Source: Ficedula albicollis
Lineage: Eukaryota > Chordata > Aves > Passeriformes > Muscicapidae
Assembly: GCF_000247815.1 (NCBI RefSeq)
Contig: NC_021677.1
Location: 3,370,041 to 3,434,040 of the forward strand
Length of the DNA stretch: 64,000 nt
Reading direction: 5' to 3'
In this document: positions 32,147-44,800 of the stretch, piece by piece
Numbering within the stretch: the first letter of the stretch is position 1
Layout: every line of letters starts with the position of its first letter
Notes under the pieces: generated by a model
The model's input: only the letters and a program-made list of their open reading frames with translations
Databases searched by the model: none
What the model was told of the DNA's origin: nothing
Position numbers and translations under genes: made by a program

Positions 32147-34013
32147 TATTTCAGTAGCAACAACAAATAAACTGAAAAAATTACAAAATTAGTTGTTTTG
32201 TTTGGAAAACCACCCCAATGGGGTCCTGGTTTCCCCAGTAATCTAACAAAATGCTATTTGTACAAAGACATTGTTTGAAGAAAACAGAATTTTCAGAACT
32301 GACTGGTAGGTTTAGAATTTAACAGACTCTACAGCATCAAGTGATAGAACTGAGTAAGAGAGGATGACTGAAATAATATAAATATATTTCTTTCAGACAA
32401 TATTAAAACTTCATCCCTATCCCTCAGGGCCATATTAAAAATGCACAGATGCTCAGGAGACCTTTAATCTACGAATAGTTTATCAAAGTCACCAAGTTTT
32501 AACAGAGTAAAAACCTTTCCACAGAACAAGTCCCAGTCTGCCTCTCCTACACACTTGTATCTATTACACAGGAAACATGAGAAGTTCTGCACCAAATTTT
32601 ACATTCTAATTCATTTCAGCTGTATTCACCTCCAGCATTTTGGAAAGCAAGCTCACTTGCAGTCTCCTGGAAAAGCTTTTTAGAGATATGCAAAGTCTCT
32701 CAAAACCTAAGTGTTAGGCTAATCCAATAAAACACCTAAAGCATCTCAACTAAAAAAAAAAGAAAAAAAGAGTTTCGTGCTGAAAATTCCACCTTGCTGA
32801 TAGCTTCATGTAAATTTGACTCATGTCAATAATTCACAGCATTATGCAGGAAATAGTTTAAAAGTTCCAGGGGTTTTATAAACTCCAAAGGAAACTATGC
32901 CTTAGTGTTAGAACAAAATGCTTGTTTTTATTTTTCAGCCTCTTTTCCCAGTTCCCTCTGGGTGGGATAAAAATATTTCAAGCCAAGCTGCAGTTAGTAA
33001 CTAATAGAACTGTGAACAGCAAAGAAAAACAGAATCATTAAAATACATCTAGATGTAGAGATCCTCCAGAAAGCAAAGATCTCTCACGAGTTAGAAAGTT
33101 CTGACTTCAAAATGAAAGCAGAGCTGCATTACAGAAACTTTATCTTCAGCAGAAATCCAAACTATCATTTCAACACTCCACTTTTTAATTCTTTTATTAA
33201 TGCTGCTTTCTTTGTGCTGTTGAATACTCACACCAGAACCACGGACACAAACTGGAAATTGTGCTAAAAAATTTAAGTGCATGGAGCTGGAGTTTTTCTG
33301 GAAGTGGCTTTATTAACCCATCTCAGCTCCCAGTGCACCCATTCAGCTCTCAGGACTATTCCCAACAGGCTAAAATCCTGACAGTATTAGTCAGAAAAAT
33401 TAAATTAGTCTTTACCAAATCACTTTGATATAAGTTATTCCAGGGCTCATTAGATAAATCCTGAACCATTAAAATGCTTTAGTAATGACAGGGAAGGAGA
33501 GAGACAATTCACAATTGATTTCCATGCAAGCTAAATTAAATTACATGGAGTTATATGTCTAGTTCAAAAAGGGCAACAACAAGTCAGTCCTGTCTGCTTT
33601 TTAAAGAAAAAAAAATCTGTAATCTCCACTTCCTACTACAGTTTTCCAGTTTCCATAGAGAAAATTCCAATTGATTTGGTCAGGCATCTAGGGCCTTGAT
33701 AGTAGTTTGTAGAGATGTTTTTTGGGGTTTTCTTGGCAAGTATTTAGTGAAAAATTCAGGGCTTTTGATCTTCCTTTCCAGAGAGGCCTAAAAAGAAAAC
33801 TCTGTCTTGGGCCTTGTAAATTCCGCATGTTAGACTTCACCTGTGGCAACTTCAGCTTCACTTGGACCATATAAAATTTACCTGCAGTCTTTTGTTTATT
33901 ATTGCTTTTTCACTGGAAGCTTCCAGGGCATTTTCCAGCAGCCACGCACTTGGCTGCCTTGAGATTTGTTACTTTTGAAAATGTCTCCCTGACAGCGTTG
34001 GATCCCAGACATC

Positions 34014-34559
34014 TGGGATTTCTGAGCTTTCTGTGCTTCCTGGCACTGACCCCCAGCAGAACACTGCTTTTGCCCTGAGGCTTTGGAGAAGGCTTCCAAA
34101 GGTGAGTGATGGAGTTAAAATCACTGGTGTGTGGTTAAATAGAAGTGTGGGATTTCACATGGTGAAGGGTTTTGAATTTGAGGTTTTTATAATATAGTAA
34201 TAGGTGTGGGACAAGATGGAGGACTTTGGGTGTTGTCTCTTTCTGTCTTCTTCCTTCTTCTTCGTGGTTTCAGGCAGTAGTTTCTGGTTGGAGAGTCAGT
34301 GCTGCACTGAGGGTCACAGGAGTTTGGTTATTGAGTCAAAAGTATTAATAATACAGGTGTTAATTCTCTGTTGGACTGTTTAGCTCCAAGAGACCTTTTA
34401 ACTAGCTGGATTCAGCTCCATTTTGCTCACTTTTAGCTGTTAGCTAGAAATGTTGCAGAACTCTCTGTACTTTAGACAAGATTTAATAAACAACCAAACC
34501 TGAACGTGAGAAAATTCATCTCCTTTGTGTTTTTTAATCCTGGCTCTGGGTGAAGGCAG
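34014..34559 (+). mobile_element. LTR-like interspersed repeat, copy 2 of 3
   Basis: The best preserved member of the family seen at 3729-4261 and 50104-50455. It starts TGGGATTTCTGAGCTTTCTG and ends CTCTGGGTGAAGGCA. It carries an AATAAA signal at 34485-34490 within TTTAATAAACAACCAA, about 70 bp before the 3' end, as expected for the R/U5 part of an LTR. Flanks differ from those of copy 1, so this is a dispersed element and not a segmental duplication. No retroviral coding region adjoins it. I do not know the family's name. Confidence 0.72.
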
Positions 34560-37500
34560 AAGAAAGGGCCAGAAGTTGCCATTTGGATATAGTTGTAGAT
34601 CCCTTCCAATTCAGAATATTCCATGAGAATAAAAATTGGGAAATGTTTTAGACAGGGGTATCTTTCTACATTTAGTGCCACTCAATATCTTATCCCTTGT
34701 TATAAGTCAGGAAGAAGCAGTAGTAGCTTTTTCATATTAATGATAAAAGACCACCCCTGTGCACAATTTAGTCATCATGCCCATTCCTGTCACTTTGTAG
34801 CTCACTAATGGTTAACCACAGGAAAATACTGCAGAACATTAAAAGCTAATAGAAACTCACGTCCATTTCTCCATGGCTAAATTTATCTGAACACGCAGAA
34901 ATCCCTTGACAAGCTTTGCTTTGCACAAAAATAAAGACACAAAGTAGTTATTTCATATTTTTGTTTCAAATTACAAAAGGCTTCCCTTCAGGTGAATCAG
35001 TGTAGCACTGAAAGTTGGGCTCCAGTCACTGTTTATCAGAACACCTGAAAAATACCAAAAGCAGGTCCTGAGCTGGGAAGTGACAGAAACAACATGTATG
35101 CAAACTATTGCAATGCCAAAACAATTACTTGCCATCTAACATGTGCCACACAACTCACCCAATTACCCAAATTCACTTCCAGACCCAGCTTTCCATCAAA
35201 CCATTTCTAGCTCTACAGCAACCTGCCCCAAGCAGGACTCACCAATGCAAAGTCTGAACTTCTAAAATTCAGTGGACACAGCCACAGGATGTTTGATGAT
35301 GAACTGCTGTTGGTTGGCATGGGCACAGGAGAAAGTCTGCTGGCCAGGGAAAATCAGAAAAAAGAGAATCAGGAAAAGAGAATGGTGCTGGGAGCAGGGT
35401 GTCTCCAACTCTGTCAAAAATCAGAAAAAAGAGAATCAGGTGCTGGGAGCAGGGTGTCTCCAACTCTGTCATCACCAGCAGCCCCCAAGAGACCAGAAAA
35501 ATTAATACAACAAGAGTGGAAAGCAAACACACACTGTACCAGTGAGACAATTCTTCCCAATTTTCAGTAGCTCAGAAATTTAGCAGAACAGAGCGGCCTC
35601 GGAGACTGAATTTCCCACAAGAGACAATGTGGACTGCATGTTGCACTAATTACAAAACTGTTATTAGCACTGGAGAAATAATCTGCCAGTTGGACAGCCT
35701 AAGCCCACAATAAAGTGCAAATGTGTGAAATAGTCAGCTCCAGAGGCACGTGGGGCAGCACAAACATTGCTGCTGTTCTAGAATGGTGCAACACACTCCT
35801 GGAAATTAAACTGACTAGAGAAAACATTCAGCCATCCATCTGAAGAAAAAAAAAAAGAAAATATGTCCTTTCCCACAGAGATGTGTGACTTTGTTCACCA
35901 GGAGGATTTTCAGACTGTCTCAGCACCTGATTAATCTGAGCAGATTGATTTGATACTAGGTTTTTGATCACCTGGAATCTTCTCAAGCCAAAATCCAGAC
36001 ACACTGCACTGCTCTGCTCAGTCCTGAAAATGGATTTGTTCTAGTACTTGTAATAGCTGAGTATAGAAGCAAACCTGGTGGTTTCCCCTCCATAAACAAA
36101 GTAGGGTTTAGAGGAAATTAGGAGTCAAGAAGCTCAAGCTTTTACTGTAACCTATGTGACACCCTATAAGTGTCATCTGGAGAGGAATCAGAGACGCATC
36201 ACAAGATGAAAAAAGGAATTTTTGGCATGGCAGGAGCAATTCCATACTCTAGAGTGCATTTATTACACTGCATATATACATACTATACTGAAGAAAGTTC
36301 CTATTACACTCTCATCTTTCTAATGCCTGAAACCAAATCATAAGGTCAATAGTTGTGATACAGATCAAACTCAATTAGGCTCCCTGCAGGTGGTGATTTT
36401 TCCCTGCATTAAACCCTGCAATGTACAAGAAATAGTCCAGTAAATAAAGATGCTTTGAGACAGAATCTCCTAAGAGCACATCTGTCTAGTTGCTGCTTTT
36501 TACCACAACTCCCTTAAGTAAAAAAATCACTTGGCACACTACATCTATCTTCTTAAGCAAATATACTTCTTTATTTTATCTGCTAAAAGTGTTTCTGACC
36601 CACAGCTAGTGGACTTTTTGCACTTTCCCAGGTTCCCTCTCCTTGCAGTGCAGCACCAGTAACTCCATAATAACACCTGCTTCAGTGACATGGATTAACA
36701 ATGATCTCTTCACCAATAGAAGCCTAATTTTTACAGGAAGAACATATTCCACAAGGCTTTTATTTAAAGCACTGGCATAGAAATAACCTTGCACTGAAGA
36801 GAAGAGTGGACAAAAGACAGAGAAACTCCACAAAGTGTCAGGAGTAAGAGGTGAGGGAACATCTTGCAATGCTTTGATTTCTAATTAGAATGCAAGATGC
36901 TTGCAGCAAATTGTACAACTGAGATGGTCAATTAAGAGTGCTGTTATTGTTCTTCCACTGTAAGACCCCCTCAACCTTGCAAAAAGACAGAAAATCATTA
37001 CAAAATTGTTAATGCTTCAGTGTCTAGGTAGCTCTCCTTTGGAGAAGAAAAAGCTTATTTATATCAAAATACAGATACAACTAGAGTAATTTTATCTTCT
37101 GGTTTCCAAGGAGACAAGTGACCTCTATAGACTTCTCCTAACAAGTGTATCAAAGTCACATCATAGCAAGCAAAGCCATGAAAGCCATAAGAAAGTAGCT
37201 CAATGCAGAGAAAATCTGCTGCTCAAACCTGAAGTTTAACAACTTGGGTAGTTTGCCAACACAGCCCCAAGGTTCATTTTAACAGAGCATTCTCTGTAAC
37301 AGACACCACCAATCTCTACCTCAAGGGAAAATAACAGGCAGGAAAGGCTCCAGTATGGAGCAACCAAAATCCAAAATCCATCCTTGCCCAGCCCATCAGC
37401 AGCACCTCAAAGCCAACATTTGTGTTGTATCAGCAATTCTCTATTTTAGCATTCCAGAATCTCAGGAGGATTCTGCTTTCTTCCTCAGCCAAGCTCAGGA

Positions 37501-40500
37501 AACCTCCTGGAGCCCACAGTACGTATAATCACATTTTCAATGCCTTCCTAATCTACAAAAAGCAGATTTGTTTTGGCAGAGTGCGCAGTTAAAGAGATTC
37601 ACTGTCTTTCCCCATGTCCCTGTTGAGTGTCACTCACGTTATCAACACACTGGGGAAACACTGAACCAGCTTTCTCTTGGAGAAACTGCTCCAAGTTCCT
37701 CCAGTTTAAGTTTAACACCCAGCCCCAAGCACCTCACACATTTTGGCTTCCCTGTGTGGCTCACCCTCCTTTTCCTGCTGTTGTTCCTCCATGGATTCAC
37801 TTGAGGTAGAATTCTGTAGAGCTGACATGGAGATGGTGAGTTGCAGGACACTGGGGTGCTGCTGGGAGCAAAGAGCATGCCTGGGGTAACTTATGACTAA
37901 TTTCAGCCTGTCCTGATCTAGCTCAGCTGGCAGCAATAGAAGGAAGTAAAAAAAAAAAAATTAAAAAATCATTACAATATATGAAAACCCTAGACAGCAG
38001 TTCTGCATTGTAATTGTGCAGCAGATTGATGGGCTCTTTGTGGTATTTCCAAAATCAGCTTTAGAGCCCCGTATAACTAGTGGGGTAGGGCTGGGAAAGT
38101 GCCTTGAGAGAGTCACAACTGTTGATGGCAAGTTTCTGCTTCCTAAAATCTACCTGGGCACAGGCTGACCAAAAATTCAGGAAAGGTGATGAGGAAAAGT
38201 TTTGATTCAGGAGACAGAAAAATTTAAAAAAGCTGGAAGAAACCATTATTTTAGACCTGACTAATGAAGCATTCAAGAATATAAATGTGTGAAGGTGTTT
38301 TGAATGAGAACATGAGAGACAGTGCCAATGATTCTGCAGAAAATAAGAAGTGAGAAAAGCTGAACAGGAGCAAGACAGCTCCAGGTCAAACTCACAGGTG
38401 CATCAGACAAAGCTCAATACTGACAAACAGGGGAAAAAAAACCATCAGCTTGTAATGCCAGAATTGGGGGTTGCAGTGTGAAATGGATTTGTGGAAAGAC
38501 ACAAATAGCAGTAAGAAACATAAAAAACTAGATCTAGACAAGCCCAGGATTTCTCCAATAAGACAAATTGCAAATGCAAAACTCCCCAAACACTTTCAAT
38601 ACCTGTTTTGCTTCATCTTCAAAGAAGCCTAAGGGATTAGATACTGAGCACAGCTGGTGATAAGAGAAAACAAAAGAAGGGAAAGAGTTTAAAATAAAAC
38701 CAGCAAAATCCCAACATCACACAAAACTCCAACACACACAATGGTATGGGTATCTTGCTGGAAAATAGATCTAGTTGTTCTACTCCCCTTGATCCCACAG
38801 CTGAAAAACCAGGCAGAAGAGGAAGGAACAGAAGAAAACCCACATGGCAGGAGCCTGGTGAATGCTCAGGTGCAGAGCTTTCAGAGCTACCAGCTCAACA
38901 GCAGAATTGTCACTCAGGTTTTTTACTCACTGCTACCTGTGATGAGTTTTAGGCCACCAGCTGTAATCCAGGCTTCTTTCTGCTATAGAATTCTACATTT
39001 TCACATCCTTTTGTTGCCATATACATACTGCTCTATCGTATTCTACCCCATGACCAGTCAAGCATGTCTTACACTCTCATCTGGTTAGTAATTCTCTCCT
39101 TCCCAACTGTTTGCATAAAGGGTCCTTCACTTTGTATAGGCCAAATAGAATCAGCACTCACAGAAATTTATTTTTAGAGAAAAAGTGCTGAAGTTACCAC
39201 TTTTGTGCTTCCCTGTCTCAGAGGTTCTCTGAGAAATTTGCACAGCTCATTCACAGAGCATCTCCCTGTTACCACGAGCTCTCCTCACAGGGATAGAAAA
39301 GAAAATGAATCAGAAATCAAGTGTTGAGCACTCCCTGCCCTGTGCTGGCTCTTCCTTCTCCTTGGAAGCACAGCCTCACCAAATTACCAGGCACAAGGTG
39401 GCACAGGCATGCAGCACCCTTCCACAAGCAAGATGACAGGGGATTTTCCAGAATTCCTGTGCTGATAAGCATTTGAGGATACAGAAGGTTACATAAATAG
39501 ACAGAGAGATGGAGGTAGATAAGAGCAGATGTGACAGAGATTGACAAACACATTTTGGGGCACAAGTCTCACAGCACAGGCAGCAGAAAGCCCTAGGCTA
39601 GACTTTATTAAAGTAAATCACATAGCATGGAGAAAGGCTAAGCAGGGTTATCAAACCTTCTCCCTTTCATCACCAAAAAAAAAAAAAAGACTGCTGCTTA
39701 CAATTTAAAGAAAGGTCTGACTATTATGAACCTTAGCCATGGAATTCTCACTAAAACTGCTGCTTTTACAAAAGGTCTTCTCCTTCCTGCTGGCAAACAA
39801 AGCATCAGACTGGGTTCAGAAGTCCTCTAACTAAAAGCGAAGCAACAGATTCAAAACCACAGTATTCACAGAGCTAGAAATCAAAAAGCTGCAGTATAAT
39901 TTGGCTGAGTGTATGGGGTTTTTTGTTTTTTCTTTTGCTAACATCAAAGCTCTTCAGGCCCATGGCCTGTGTGATTTATCAATAAACAGGTGAGTTATAT
40001 TTGCCTCTTAATTCGAGGGAAGTAAAGGACCTATTTTACCTGCCATAATGTAAATTTATTATGGAATTGGCTATTTTGTCTCTAATCTATCATAGGACAG
40101 CTCAGGATCCCTGCAGCAGAAAGTCTTCCAGTGCCTCAGAGCTGCTGGGTGTAAGCACTTAGCTTAACATCACTGAACATCATCTTCCTCAACCACCATC
40201 CTGCTGATCTTCCAAGGCACCAGGATGCTGGCAAGGCATCAGCACTCAGAACATCTGGAGCACTCCAGGAATCTTAGGTGTTGCCAGCCTTCTTTTACTC
40301 TTCTCCTTGTACCTTTTAGAAAAGAGTTTAAAGCCGACAATAACCACGTGCATGCAGTTAGCCTTGATACAAAGCATCCCCTGAAATCTCCTAATAAAAC
40401 CATCATTCAATTCTGATAAGATCTCATTCAGTCTGAAAACTCAAGATCTTAAAACTGATTCTGAAAATTCAAGACCTGAAAACTGATTTTCCATTACTGC

Positions 40501-41612
40501 TGTTGTATTAGCAAACTGTTTATAGATCTATTCTAATCTGGGTTTTCTGCTCCAAATCTACTCTGAGAACATCAACTTTCCAACCTAAATTCTGCTATTT
40601 ACAGGTAGGATATTGCATTAAATTCACAGCGATTCCTTTGTAAAATTGATAAACTTAGTTTTTCCAAGAGAGAATATATTTTATAAATATCCTTCACCAT
40701 CAAAAGGGATAAATATTTTTAAAATTCTGCCATTCAAATGGTTGAAGAAACACACTTGGGCAGCTGCCTAGAAAAATCACTTCCTGAGAAGTGTTTGCAT
40801 CAGTGAAAATGTGCTTGGAGTGTATTTATTCTGTCTGAAGAATCATGTGTGCAGCTTTTTGGATGAGCTGGTGGTGAGGAAGGCTTCACCACACACATCC
40901 ATCCTGCCTCACTGGGCTGGGAGCCAGGCTTTCCAAGAGATCCATGGAGAGATCATAGCAGGTTGACACATTTTTCCAGAGAGCACAGCACACAAAGTAC
41001 TCCCTGGGCTTCTCCTAAAGAGAGGCTCTCCTTGGAAAAATCTAACCCAAAGGGAAGGTGGGGGTGGGTGGAGAGCTTGGGCCTTACTCCTTACACTCTG
41101 AAAATGTAATTGCACAGGGAAAGGCTGCACACAAACACTGCTAGTGCTACTAGTGAATAGGACAGCTTTCTGTCAAAGAATAGCCATCCAAAATGTGTGC
41201 ATGTAGATTGAATTGCTCATGTAAATGCATTATTTCAACGGGCTTTCCAATCAAAATTTTAGTTATGATTTCTCCTGCTGAGGTATAAACTCGATTTATC
41301 TTCCAAAGTAAGCACAGCATATAGAAAGCACAGAAATTAACAGTTATATATTTCTAGGCCAAAGGTGTCAAGCAGAAAATCTAAAGTCCAGAAAACAGAG
41401 TAAAGAACTAAATTCAGTAATCCACACACAACTGCCTGAAGGTTGGGAAGAAGAGCAGGTGGACTAAATACTACTAAGGATCACCACAGAAAGGCCTGTA
41501 AACCTAGAATTGTTTTTGGATTGGACTTCTATTTTGGACAAAAATTACTTGGCTGGCTACCTAGAGAATCAGATTGGTATCACCTGGATAGGCTTATTAT
41601 TTGGAATAAGGT
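34560..41612. other. Unique stretch, no gene recognised
   Basis: Includes an imperfect duplication at 35350-35471, an A14 run near 39675 and several small frames without motifs (for example 115 codons at 38741-39088 plus). No CpG island. On the plus strand the sequence looks enriched in A and C compared with T and G. Confidence 0.5.
35350..35471. repeat. Imperfect tandem duplication (45-67 bp period)
   Basis: The words AAATCAGAAAAAAGAGAATC and GGTGCTGGGAGCAGGGTGTC, plus TCCAACTCTGTCA, each occur twice. The first copy holds an additional AGGAAAAGAGAAT segment between them, so the period is 67 bp on the left side and 45 bp on the right. This indicates a tandem duplication followed by an internal 22-bp deletion or insertion. 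Confidence 0.85.
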
Positions 41613-41811
41613 TCAGACTATGTACAGGTATCAGGAAAGCAGGGACTAAAGCCCTAAGATTATGCTTGATTCTAGCAATGATAAATGAGAAAAAAAGCTC
41701 TCTTTATATAGCTCAGACTATGTACAGGGATCAGGAAAGCAGGGACTAAAGCCCTAAGATGATGCTTGATTCTAGCAACGATAAATGAGAAAAAAAGCTC
41801 TCTTTATATAG
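41613..41811. repeat. 100-bp tandem duplication
   Basis: Copy 1 is 41613-41712 and copy 2 is 41713-41811, both beginning TCAGACTATGTACAGG. They differ at about five positions (for example GGTATC/GGGATC, GATTATGC/GATGATGC, AGCAATG/AGCAACG). The high identity points to a recent event. No coding potential is shared between the copies. Confidence 0.92.
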
Positions 41812-44800
41812 GAATTCAGAGCATACTTAAGCAGTGCTCCAGCTGGACATCTTATAGAGGATAGTATTCTGAAATGTAACTCAAATCTCAGTTTCAACCT
41901 GAGTAAGAGATATATCTTTCTTCCATCTGACACATTTATGGTGTAAGCACAAGTTAATGATTTATTAATGATTTATAATTTAAATGGAAAGCACCAGTCA
42001 CATGGCGAGGGATATATTAAGGGATGAGGGGGGAAAAAAAGGCTTCAGGACTAGATCTTAAAAGAGTTTCTAGCATGGGAAGACAAATAACAGCCCGATG
42101 GTCATAGCTGAGACTGTAGTCAGGGATGGCTCAAGAAAGGAGAACTCATGAAGCTGAAACAGGCAATAAATCATAAAAGACAAGCAAGACCACAGGTATC
42201 AGTATGATAAAAATATTTAAGTAAGGTAGAAACTATACCTGAAATAAGTCTTTTTATATTTTAGCCCCATTTTAGCCCTGTTAAAAAATGCAGCAGGCAT
42301 CTGAGCCTCTCCCAGCCCCTGCAGAATGGACTGTGCCTTCCTGTCCTGTCCACAGCACTCACTTCATCCCTCCAAGATTCAGCCCTACTTTCAGTCCGGT
42401 AGATGCTCCCAAAACGAGAGTTGGAGGAAGCAGGGCTGAGTGAGCTGTCACTCCAATTCAGCCCTGCAACTACATCTACTACGTCCCCACGCTGGGATGC
42501 AGCTTTGAGGAGAGCAGAGAAGCAGGAGTGAGGTGAGCGCTGCAGGCTGAGAGCCTTGCAGGTGACCTGGGGACTGCAGACAGAGGTGCAAACAAGCAAG
42601 CCCCACTGCCAGGCTGGAAGATGGAATTTGGGTTAAGGATAGAGCCAGGAAAAGGAGAGCATATGCAGCTGAGTGATAGAGCTCGACATGCTCACACAGC
42701 TAAAATAAGAGCTTGGAGAAGCAGGAAGCAATGTAATGTCACTCCTTCTAAAGCTGGTAGGAGACTTGTGGGTACAGCTTGGGCTGTGGCTGGGCAGGTG
42801 AAGAGAAACTCTCGAGGTGAAAACAGCCCTGGATTGCCAAAAATGGCAAATTAATTATGGCAAACCATAGAGGAATTACTACTCCTGCTATAGCAGGTAC
42901 AGAGCCTTCAGAAATAACCCAGAGGAGAGGTTAGGCTGGTTTAAAGTTAGGAATGCAGGGCTGGAAAGCTGAAATTGATGGTGATTGTCTAAAACCTCAC
43001 ATGGAAAAACAATGAAGACTGGAGGGAGGAGAGGGGATAAATCTACCACTCTGTTTAAAACAGATATAAATTTATGGTAGTAAAAAGGCTGGATTTAGAA
43101 ATAAGAGCCCCCAGAAGGCTGCTATTGCTCTTTGAGTGCTGAGCACAGCTAATTCAGTTTGCACTTGTCCAAGAGCATAGGCTCTGCCTTCCCAAAAATC
43201 AAGTACAATGGGAAAGGTCTAAAGGCCCAACAGAAATACCTGCCATAGAAGATTAAACATCAGACTCAAGTAATGCTCCACACAAAATCAGTGCTTCCTA
43301 AAAGAGCAAGTAATAATCAGAAGTCTCCAATAAAGTGCTCTTCTTTTAACCAGCTAACAGAGGTCTTCTTGCACCATAAGCAGTGCAGATGATAGAAAAA
43401 CACTGGCTTCAGATTTCAAGTACTACCTCTCTGGAATTTTTAAGCATCTCTTGAAAGGCAGACCTTGTGAGGTTGAAGTAGTTACAGGATTGGACTAAGA
43501 AGAAAGAAGGGAACTGCTTGCTTGGAAGGGAAAATCCCTCCATTCTCTCCACAACAGCTTTGAACCATTTTTGTTTTAGGCAGGGGTCACTGTTAAAGGA
43601 GGTCTGGCATTAAGATCTGCAGGAAAGGTGCTGTAATCTTAGGACTCTGTGAACTCACAAAGATGATTGATGAATGCTTTTGTTCAGTTAGAGACTGGAG
43701 AGTCAACTATCCTCAATTTGGCTAAAATTAGGTTAGTTATGGTTACCTCCCTCATGATTTAGTAAAGTTAACACTAAGAAAACATAAAGTAATAGCCGGC
43801 TGTTCTCTGGAAATGCAGATTTTCTTTGTGCTTTGCAATGAGAAGGAAAAAATCATGGCATTTGTACATTTCAGAGAGAAAATTTCTATGATTATTTGTG
43901 GGGAAAAAGAAGGAATTACAGAATTTCCTTAGAAAGAAGGCTGTCAGAACCCTTTAGATTTCCACATACAGAAGCAGACAATCACATTCTAAAGTTTCAT
44001 TCATTAATCTGACACCACATGAGGATGTTATGGTATTATGATGTTTTAGTCCTTTCTCTTGGCATTTTCATCTTCTGATGATCCACCCACCTCCTCTTCC
44101 CCCAAACCCCTAAGTACCAGTGCTCACATTGGTTTATAATCTGGTCTGCTGTGGTGTAGTTAAATACATCTCACTGTTTTTAATTTCATAACAGTTTATT
44201 TCATGGTTCCAATGCTCTTAGACTCACAGTGTATTTCTATGTGTCGCCCTGCACACTCTCTGTTCTTACTGATTTTATTCACAGTTGCTCAGCATCTTTC
44301 AGAACATAATCTCACTTTATAGGCACAGGCTCTAATACCTCCTTAGGGTTTGTCTGGTTATTGCTGTTTTAGTGCTGCTGAGAGGAACACGCCGTGCTCA
44401 CAGAGTCCCTGATGTGGCACCAGGGCTCTCTCCTGCAGCAGCTCCACCAGCAGAGAGGAGAAATGACAATAACCAGAGCAGAGGCAGCTTGTCACCCCCT
44501 CCACCCCATGACACACAGCATCTGCTGGGCTGTACATCACTGGGAATTAGCCCTTCAGCAGCTCCTGAAAGGAGACTAAAAGACTTACAATTTACCCATA
44601 CCTCCAATTATCTTTGCTGTGTCCAAAGTAGAGCTGTATTCCCCAGTCTCTCCTGAGTTCAGGAACCTCTCCCACTCTTGCAAAAACCTCTCCCAAAATA
44701 GCCAGAGTGCTATTTCTCCTAACCTCTCTTCATTATGCTGCTGGGAGATATCAGAGATGGCTTTGAGAGAATAGATTTCAGTGTTAAGGGCAGGGTTGTG

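Larger units (their letters stand above)
28451..34013. other. Mostly unique stretch, no gene recognised
   Basis: Contains a probable CR1 remnant (about 30541-30630), a CpG-bearing patch with an octamer motif (29740-29910), short A-tracts, and a local AT-rich repetition of TTAGTAAATTATCTTCTGGT at about 32084-32145. Frames of up to 119 codons (28628-28987) lack a recognisable family. Confidence 0.5.
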
